Source: Megaustenia siamemsis (Eukaryota > Mollusca > Gastropoda > Stylommatophora > Ariophantidae). Taken from it: a stretch of 64,000 bases of DNA. The notes below the pieces were generated by a model. That model had not been told where the DNA came from. It did no database searches and saw only the letters and a list, made by a program, of their open reading frames with translations. This document shows, in pieces, positions 1-10,000 of the stretch. Positions within the stretch are counted from its first letter, which is position 1. Every line of letters begins with the position of its first letter. The translations under genes and the position numbers were made by a program. The stretch covers positions 426,501 to 490,500 of the forward strand of contig JAVIAB010000047.1 in assembly GCA_032433765.1 (NCBI GenBank), given 5' to 3'.

Positions 1-270
1 ACAAATCTTCTATATGACTCTACATAACTTGACAAATCTTCTATATGACTCTACATAACTTGACAAATCTTCTATATGACTCTACATAACTCGACAAATC
101 TTCTATATGACTCTACATAACTCGACAAATCTTCTATATGACTCTACATAACTTGACAAATCTTCTATGTGACTCTTTACATAACTCAACAAATCTTCTA
201 TGTGTCTCTACATAACTCGACAAATATTCTGTGTGACTCTTTACATAACTTGACAAATCTTCTATGTACC
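1..270. repeat. 31-bp tandem array
   Basis: About eight copies of a 31-bp unit containing CGACAAATCTTCTATATGAC, with later copies diverging. It runs off the left edge and lies in the last intron of lectin gene A. Confidence 0.95.
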
Positions 271-278
271 ATGACAAT

Positions 279-375
279 TAAAAAAAAAAAAGAGAGAAAT
301 GTGATGTGGTAACAGCTTTACGTAAGTGAGAAAAAAAAAACGATGTTTCGACCAAGTAGTCCTTCAGCTGGAACA
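279..375 (-). mobile_element. Penelope-like element 3' end fragment
   Basis: The minus strand reads CTGAAGGACTAC...GGTCGAAACATCG and then ACGTAAAGCTGTTACCA and a T-rich end. The same order (CTGAAGGCCTA, GGGCCGAAACGTCG, ACGTAAAGCTTTTACCA, T/A-rich end) closes the Penelope-like element at 53213-53310. It is a short 3' remnant. Confidence 0.6.
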
Positions 376-412
376 ACAAATAACAGCACAACATGTATAT
401 ATATATATAGAA

Positions 413-911
413 TACATAGACGCCTATACATAGACGCCTATACATAGACGCCTATACATAGACGCCTATACATAGACGCCTATACATAGACGCCTATACA
501 TAGACGCCTATACATAGACGCCTATACATAGACGCCTATACATAGACGCCTATACATAGACGCCTATACATAGACGCCTATACATAGACGCCTATACATA
601 GACGCCTATACATAGACGCCTATACATAGACGCCTATACATAGACGCCTATACATAGACGCCTATACATAGACGCCTATACATAGACGCCTATACATAGA
701 CGCCTATACATAGACGCCTATACATAGACGCCTATACATAGACGCCTATACATAGACGCCTATACATAGACGCCTATACATAGACGCCTATACATAGACG
801 CCTATACATAGACGCCTATACATAGACGCCTATACATAGACGCCTATACATAGACGCCTATACATAGACGCCTATACATAGACGCCTATACATAGACGCC
901 TATACATAGAC
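413..911. repeat. 14-bp tandem array, nearly perfect
   Basis: About 36 nearly identical copies of TACATAGACGCCTA. The homogeneity suggests recent expansion. Its right edge lies five bases inside the intron from the exon A4 donor. Confidence 0.97.
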
Positions 912-915
912 TTAC

Positions 916-1041
916 CAACGGAGGAGGAAGAGTGGTCGTTGTTGGCCCAGTCGGAGAAAGCGCTGAGATCCTCTTTGCTGCCCACCCACTGCCAGTTGGT
1001 GTCGTTGAACATGTCTGTCGCTCCAATCCACGTGTGGCTCA
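916..1041 (-). CDS. Gene A exon 4, WIG motif of CTLD
   Basis: It has acceptor TTGCCAG and donor G|GTAAG and is 126 bp, exactly as exon 4 of gene B. It encodes TWIGATDMFNDTNWQWVGSK and then a Ser/Asp-rich loop ending WANNDHSSSSVG. The WIG motif is the CTLD hydrophobic-core signature. The intron's sixth base is already inside the 14-bp array at 413-911, so the donor sits on the edge of a minisatellite. Confidence 0.88.
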
Positions 1042-4000
1042 CTGGCAACGTGTGGCAAGATGTTACAGACAGTTAAACCACAATCATATAAAGACACAGA
1101 CATAGGTTACACAGGAATACAGACAGACATCACTTAGAAACATACAGACATAGATTACACAGGAATACAGACAGACATCACTTAGAAACATACAGACATA
1201 GGTTACACAGGGATACAGACAGACATCACTTAGAAACACACAGACATAGATTACACAGGAACACAGACAGACATCACTTAGAAACACACAGACATAGATT
1301 ACACAGGAATACAGACAGACATCACTTAGAAACACACAGACATAGGTTACACAGGAATACAGACAGACATCACTTAGAAACATACAGACATAGGTTACAC
1401 AGGAATACAGACAGACATCACTTAGAAACACACAGACATAGGTTACACAGGAATACAGACAGACATCACTTAGAAACATACAGACATAGATTACACAGGA
1501 ATACAGACAGACATCACTTAGAAACACACAGACATAGATTACACAGGGATACAGACAGACATCACTTAGAAACACACAGACATAGATTACACAGGGATAC
1601 AGACAGACATCACTTAGAAACACACAGACATAGGTTACACAGGAATACAGACAGACATCACTTAGAAACACACAGACATAGATTACACAGGAATACAGAC
1701 AGACATCACTTAGAAACATACAGACATAGGTTACACAGGAATACAGACAGACATCACTTAGAAACATACAGACATAGGTTACACAGGAATACAGACAGAC
1801 ATCACTTAGAAACACACAGACATAGGTTACACAAGGACACAGACAGACATCACTTAGAAACACACAGACATAGGTTACACAAGGACACAGACAGACATCA
1901 CTTAGAAACACACATACATAGATTACACAGGAACATAGACAGACATCACTTAGAGACACACAGACATAGGTTACACAGGAACATAGACAGACATCACTTA
2001 GAGACACACAGACATAGGTTACACAGGAGCACAGACAGACATCACTTAGAAACACACAGACATAGGTTACACAGGAACACAGACAGACATCACTTAGAAA
2101 CACACAGACATAAGTTATACAGCAACACAGACAACCATCACTTAGAAACACAGACAGACACACAAAACGACAAAGAAACACATTGAACATGAAGCACGTA
2201 CGACAAGTGTTCACACATAATTTATGATTGTTTGTTCACATGGAATTTATGATTTTTAGTTCCCGTATAATTTATGATTGTTTGTTCCCGTATAATTGAT
2301 GATTGTTTGTTACCGTATAATGTATGATTGTTCACGTAAAACTTACGTTTATTCTATTGTAATTCTCTTTCCTTAATTGAACATGTATGTGGTGATCTCA
2401 GGCTTAGAGAGAATATGTATGTGGTGATCTCAGTCAGACTTAGAGAGAATATGTATGTGGTGATCTCGATTAGGCTTAGAGAGAACATGTATGTGGTGAT
2501 CTCAGGTGGACTTAGAGAGAACATGTATGTGATGATCTCAGTTAGACTTAGAGAGAACATGTATGTGGTGATCTCAGTTAGACTTAGAGAGAACATGTAT
2601 GTGGTGATCTCAGTTAGACTTAGAGAGAACATGTATGTGATGATCTCAGTTAGACTTAGAGAGAACATGTATGTGATGATCTCAGTTAGACTTAGAGAGA
2701 ACATGTATGTGATGATCTCAGTTAAGCTTAGAGAGAACATGTATGTGATGATCTCAGTTAGGCTTAGAGAGAACATGTATGTGATGATCTCAGTTAGGCT
2801 TAGAGAGAACATGTATGTGATGATCTCAGTTAGACTTAGAGAGAACATGTATGTGATGATCTCAGTTAGGCTTAGAGAGAACATGTATGTGATGATCTCA
2901 GTTAGGCTTAGAGAGAACATGTATGTGATGATCTCAGTTAGGCTTAGAGAGAACATGTATGTGATGATCTCAGTTAGACTTAGAGAGAACATGTATGTGA
3001 TGATCTCAGTTAAGCTTAGAGAGAACATGTATGTGATGATCTCAGTTAGGCTTAGAGAGAACATGTATGTGATGATCTCAGTTAGGCTTAGAGAGAACAT
3101 GTATGTGATGATCTCAGTTAGACTTAGAGAGTTAGCATGCAACCGATTACACGGTGAACTACATCAGCAAACATGTAATGAAATAAAGGGTCCCGTATAA
3201 AGGGCCCCGTATAAAGGGCCCCGTATAAAGGACCGCGTATAAAGGGTCACGTATAGGAAACATGATGTTAGTGTCCATATTTTTGTATAGACCTACGACA
3301 CTTTATTCTTGGGATAATGGGGTCAGCATTACGTCAGTGCCGCTTCACTCTCCTAGAAATAATATACGATACCCATTGAAGGCTGGGTAAACTTGGAACG
3401 GCTGTCACCCCCCTCCCCACCCCCCCCCCATCCCCACCGCCCCACCCCCCTGCACCGAGTAAGCAAACTCGACTCTCTCTAAATGTGATAGCCCTCTGTC
3501 TCACTGAGCTAACCCCCTTCCCCCGCCCACCAAAGACAACGTTTGAACGAACATTTGCGGAGTCGTATCTCCAGCTTGATAAAGTCACTCTCTTCCTGTG
3601 ACGTCACATCCGTCAAACTGCCACCGAACAAGCTGCAAATTGACTGGCGGGGAAAGAAAAGATAAAGTACATTAGAGTACATTAACATGACACAAAGTAC
3701 ATTAGAGTATAATGACATGGTAAAAAGTGCATTAGAGTACGATGACATGACACAAAGTACATTAGAGTATACTGACATGACACAAAGTACATTAGAGTAT
3801 AATGACATGGTAAAAAGTGCATTAGAGTACACTGACATGACACAGTACATTAGAGTACACTGACATGGCATAAAGTACATTAGAGTATACTGACATGGCA
3901 TAAAGTACATTAGAGTATACTGACATGGCACAAAGTACATTAGAGTATATTGACATGGCACAGAGTACATTAGAGTACAATGACATGACACCGTTTGTGC

Positions 4001-7000
4001 ATACATATCAACGTAGGTGGTAATGAAAGTACAGTAATCACTTAATAAGGGATAGTCACAGTTGTTTTCTCCTTCTGTACTGGAGAAAGTTGTTTTCTCT
4101 TATTGCTGCAGAGAAAGTTAGTGGTTCTGTCCGTCTTACTTTGCTGACAACTACAACATAAACTGATGAAATGTTTATGACGAGAGCGAGTGATCAAGAC
4201 AACTACAACATAAACTGATGAAATGTTTATGACGAGAGCGAGTGATCAAGACAACTACAACATAAACTGATGAAATGTTTATGACGAGAACGAGTGATCA
4301 AGACAACTACAACATAAACTGATGAAATGTTTATGACGAGAACGAGTGATCAAGACAACTACAACATAAACTGATGAAATGTTTATGACGAGAACGAGTG
4401 ATCAAGACAACTAGAACACACAACTTGTGACAAGCAACTGTGACGTCCGTCACCTCTTCCTCTGTGCGAACACAAGCAGCTGTGACGTCATGGCTATCCA
4501 CACATTATTAAACCCTCACCCACCCCAATACCTACACACATCACGCGTTTTGATTGGATGATCACACTTACTGTGGGTTGAGTGGATGATCACACTTACT
4601 GTGGGTTGAGTGGATGATCACACTTACTGTGGGTTAAGTGGATGATCACACTTACTGTGGGTTGAGTGGATGATCACACTTACTGTGGGTTGAGTGGATG
4701 ATCACACTTATTGTGGGTTGAGTGGATGATCACACTTACTGTGGGTTGAGTGGATGATCATACTTACTGTGTGTTGAGTGGATGATCATACTTACTGTGT
4801 GTTGAGTGGATGATCATACTTACTGTGTGTTGAGTGGATGATCACACTTACTGTGGGTTGAGTGGATGATCACACTTACTGTGGGTTGAGTGGATGATCA
4901 CACTTACTGTGTGTTGAGTGGATGATCATACTTACTGTGTGTTGAGTGGATGATAAAACTTACTGTGTGTTGAGTGGATGATCACAGTTACTGAGTGTTG
5001 AGTGGATGATCATAGTTACTGTGTGTTGAGTAGATGATCACACTTACTGTGTGTTGAGTGGATGATCATAGTTACTGTGTGTTGAGTGGATGATCACATT
5101 TACTGTGTGTTGAGTGGATGATAAAACTTACTGTGTGTTGAGTGGATGATAATACTTATTTTGGATTGAGTGGATGATCACACTTACTGTGTGTTGAGTG
5201 GATGATCACACTTACTGTGTGTTGAGTGGTGGATCACACTTACTGTGTGTTGAGTGGATGATCATACTTACTGTGTGTTGAGTGGGTGATCACACTTACT
5301 GTGTGTTGAGTGGATGATCACACTTACTGTGTGTTGAGTGGATGATCATACTTACAGTGTGTTGAGTGGATGATCACACTTACTGTGTGTTGAGTGGATG
5401 ATCATACTTACTGTGTGTTGAGTGGATGATCACACTTACTGTGTGTTGAGTGGGTGATCACACTTACTGTGTGTTGAGTGGATGATTACACTTACTGTGT
5501 GTTGAGTGGATGATCACACTTACTGTGGGTTGAGTGGATGATCACACTTACTGTGTGTTGAGTGGATGATCACACTTACTGTGTGTTGAGTGGATGATCA
5601 TACTTACTGTGGGTTGAGTGGATGATCACACTTACTGTGTGTTGAGTGGATGATCACACTTACTGTGTGTTGAGTGGGTGATCACACTTACTGTGTGTTG
5701 AGTGGATGATTACACTTACTGTGTGTTGAGTGGATGATCACACTTACTGTGAGTTGAGTGGTGGATCACACTTACTGTGTGTTGAGTGGATGATCACACT
5801 TACTGTGTGTTGAGTGGATGATCACACTTACTGTGTGTTGAGTGGTGGATCACATTTACTGTGTGTTGAGTGGTGGATCACATTTACTGTGTGTTGAGTG
5901 GATGATCACACTTACTGTGTGTTGAGTGGTGGATCATACTTACTGTGTGTTGAGTGGTGGATCACACTTACTGTGTGTTGAGTGGATGATCACACTTACT
6001 GCGTGTTGAGTGGATGATCATACTTACTGTGTGTTGAGTTGTGGATCACACTTACTGTGTGTTGAGTGGTGGATCACACTTACTGTGTGTTGAGTGGATG
6101 ATCACACTTACTGTGTGTTGAGTGGATGATCACACTTACTGTGTGTTGAGTGGATGATCATACTTACTGTGTGTTGAGTGGATGATCACACTAACTGTGT
6201 GTTGAGTGGTGGATCACACTTACTGTGTGTTGAGTGGATGATCACACTTACTGTGTGTTGAGTGGTGGATCACACTTACTGTGTGTTGAGTGGTGGATCA
6301 CACTTACTGTGTGTTGAGTGGAAGATCATACTTACTGTGTGTTGAGTGGATGATCACACTTACTGTGTGTTGAGTGGTGGATCACACTTACTGTGTGTTG
6401 AGTGGTGGATCACACTTACTGTGTGTTGAGTTGTGGATCACACTTACTGTGTGTTGAGTTGTGGATCACACTTACTGTGTGTTGAGTTGTGGATCACACT
6501 TACTGTGTGTTGAGTGGATGATCATACTTACTGTGGGTTGAGTGGATGATCACACTTACTGTGGATTGAGTGGATGATCACACTTACTGTGTGTTGAGTG
6601 GATGATCACACTTACTGTGTGTTGAGTGGATGATCACACTTACTGTGTCTTGAGTGGATGATCACACTTACTGTGTGTTGAGTGGATGATCACACTTACT
6701 GTGTGTTGAGTGGATGATCACACTTACTGTGTGTTGAGTGGATGATCACACTTACTGTGTGTTGAGTGGATGATCACACTTACTGTGTGTTGAGTGGATG
6801 ATCACACTTACTGTGGGTTGAGTGGATGATCACACTTACTGTGTGTTGAGTGGTGGATCACACTTACTGTGTGTTGAGTGGATGATCACACTTACTGTGT
6901 GTTGAGTGGTGGATCACACTTACTGTGTGTTGAGTGGATGATCACACTTACTGTGTGTTGAGTGGATGATCACACTTACTGTGTGTTGAATGGTGGATCA

Positions 7001-10000
7001 CACTTACTGTGTGTTGAGTGGTGGATCACACTTACTGTGTGTTGAGTGGATGATCACACTTACTGTGTGTTGAGTGGATGATCATACTTACTGTGTGTTG
7101 AGTGGATGATCACACTTACTGTGTGTTGAGTGAATGATCACACTTACTGTGTGTGGAGTGGATGGTCACACTTACTGTGTGTTGAGTGGATGATCACACT
7201 TACTGTGTGTTGAGTGCATGATCACACTTACTGTGTGTTGAGTGGTGGATCACACTTACTGTGTGTTGAGTGGATGATCACACTTACTGTGTATTGAGTG
7301 GTAAATCACACTTACTGTGTGTTGAGTGGTGGATCACACTTACTTTGTGTTGAGTTGTGGATCACACTTACTGTGTGTTGAGTGGTGGATCACACTTACT
7401 GTGTGTTGAGTGGATGATCATACTTACTGTGTGTTGTGTGGATGATCACACTTACTGTGTGTTGAGTGGTGGATCACACTTACTGTGTGTTGAGTGGTGG
7501 ATCACACTTACTGTGTGTTGAGTTGTGGATCACACTTACTGTGTGTTGAGTTGTGGATCACACTTACTGTGTGTTGAGTTGTGGATCACACTTACTGTGT
7601 GTTGAGTGGATGATCACACTTACTGTGGGTTGAGTGGATGATCACACTTACTGTGGATTGAGTGGATGATCACACTTACTGTGTGTTGAGTGGATGATCA
7701 CACTTACTGTGTGTTGAGTGGATGATCACACTTACTGTGTCTTGAGTGGATGATCACACTTACTGTGTGTTGAGTGGATGATCACACTTACTGTGTGTTG
7801 AGTGGATGATCACACTTACTGTGTGTTGAGTGGATGATCACACTTACTGTGTGTTGAGTGGATGATCATAGTTACTGTGTGTTGAGTGGATGATCACACT
7901 TACTGTGTGTTGAGTGGATGATCACACTTACTGTGTGTTGATTGGAGGATCACATTTACTGTGTGTTGAGTGGATGATCAAACTTACTGTGTGTTGAGTG
8001 GATGATCATACTTACTGTGTGTTGAGTGGATGATCACACTTACTGTGTGTTGAGTGGATGATCACATTTACTGTGTGTTGAGTGGATGATAATACATTTT
8101 TGATTGAGTGGTGGATCACACTTACTGTGTGTTGAGTGGATGATCATACTTACTGTGGATTGAGTGGTGGATCACACTTAATGTGAATTGAGTGGATGGT
8201 CACACTTACTGTGTGTTGAGAGGATGACCACACTTACTTTATATTGAGTGGTGGATCACACTTACTGTGTGTTCAGTGGATGATCACACTTACTGTGGAT
8301 TGAGTGGTGGATCACACTTACTGTGTGTTGAGTTGTGGATCACACTTACTGTGTGTTGAGTGGTGGATCACACTTACTGTGGATTCGATCCAGGATAACT
8401 GGCTGTAGCCGAAGCCATAGCAAGAGCCATCGTTGTAGATCCAGTCTTCATAACAAGGGCTGCCTGACACTAGGAGACAATGTTATCATTAATTGCTGTC
8501 ACGTCACTGCCTTTTCATATGTTATAGCTTATTATGTCTTTACGTCGTCATTAATAATAGATATCAATAGTAGATATCAATAGTAGATATCAATAGTAGA
8601 TATCATTAGTAGATATCATTAGTAGATATCAATAGTAGATATCAATAGTAGATATCAATAGTAGATATCATTAGTAGATATTAGTAGATATCAATAGTAC
8701 ATATCATTAGTAGATATCGATAGTAGATATCATTAGTAGATATCATTAGTATATATCATTAGTAGATATCATTAGTAAATATCATTAGTAGATATCAATA
8801 GTAGATATCATTAGTAGATATCAAAAGTAGATATCATTAGTAGATATCAATAGTAGATATCAATAGTAAATATCATTAGTAGATATCAATAGTAGATATC
8901 GTTAGTAGATATCAATAGTAGATATCATTAGTAAATATCATTAGTAGATATCAATAGTAGATATCATTAGTAGATATCAATAGTAGATATCATTAGTAGA
9001 TATCATTAGTAGATATCAATAGTAGATATCATTAGTAGATATCAATAGTAGATATCATTAGTAGATATCAATAGTAGATATCAATAGTAGATATCAATAG
9101 TAGATATCATTAGTAGATATCATTAGTAGATATCAATAGTAGATATCAATAGTAGATATCATTAGTAGATATCATTAGTAGATATGAACGGAATTAAAGT
9201 CAACGGTCACAACATAAACAATTTACGATATGCGGATGACACAGTCTTAATAGCAGAGACAGAGAATGAACTACAAGAAATGATAGACATAATAGTAAAA
9301 GAAAGCAACAAGAAAGGTCTCAGTCTGAATAGTACGAAAACAGAAGTAATGGTCATATCGAAGAAACAATCATCACCATCATGCAGCATAAAGATGAACA
9401 GGACAAGGTAAGGTAAAGATAAAGAACGAGACTTTGGTTCGGAGTGTTCGGAGACTTCTGGATAGTGTCGCTTCAAACATCGAAACACACGATGCGGCAT
9501 TCCTCACCTTTCCCAGAGTACTACTCTGGTACCCAATTCTGCCAGTGGCTGGGTCAACCGAGAAGGTAATTTTTTTCCAACCGCGATTACAGCTCACACT
9601 ACTTCCAGCGGGAAGACGAACACGGGTTGTCTGAACGTCGGTAGCTCAGTCAGGGGGGTTGCCCCAACTAGACTACCAAGGCCCCCAAAACAGAACCAAT
9701 CTTAAACCAGTGCAAAGCGTCAAATACTTGGCACAATAATAACATCAGTGGACAATCAAATGAAAACACGATTAGAGGCCACAGAGATGGGATTTCTCAG
9801 AAGAATGTTGAAAGTTCCCTGGACAGCTGAAAAGACCAGTGAAGAAATTCTCAAAGAGGCCAACACAAAAAGGGAGTTCCTAAGAAAAATAAGGGTTAGA
9901 TGCCAACCGACGGCTTTCGGTTCACCTAGCTGTAATGGGTACCGGATTTTTTTTCTGGGAAAGTAAAGCGGCACGGGCGCAATATCGACCTCATTACCTC

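Noticed and set aside
1084..2214. Minus-strand 376-residue open frame with a 16-residue Cys-rich period
   Set aside because: It is the 48-bp array read in frame; variants are not biased to silent sites and it spans the region next to exon A4, whose coding frame is clear.
3334..3550. Minus-strand Gly-rich frame as a protein
   Set aside because: It arises from C-rich low-complexity sequence at 3410-3450 next to a SINE remnant.
4149..4412. Hammerhead ribozyme array (CTGATGAAATG in each 52-bp unit)
   Set aside because: CUGAUGA is present but no GAAA follows at the right distance with a stem between.
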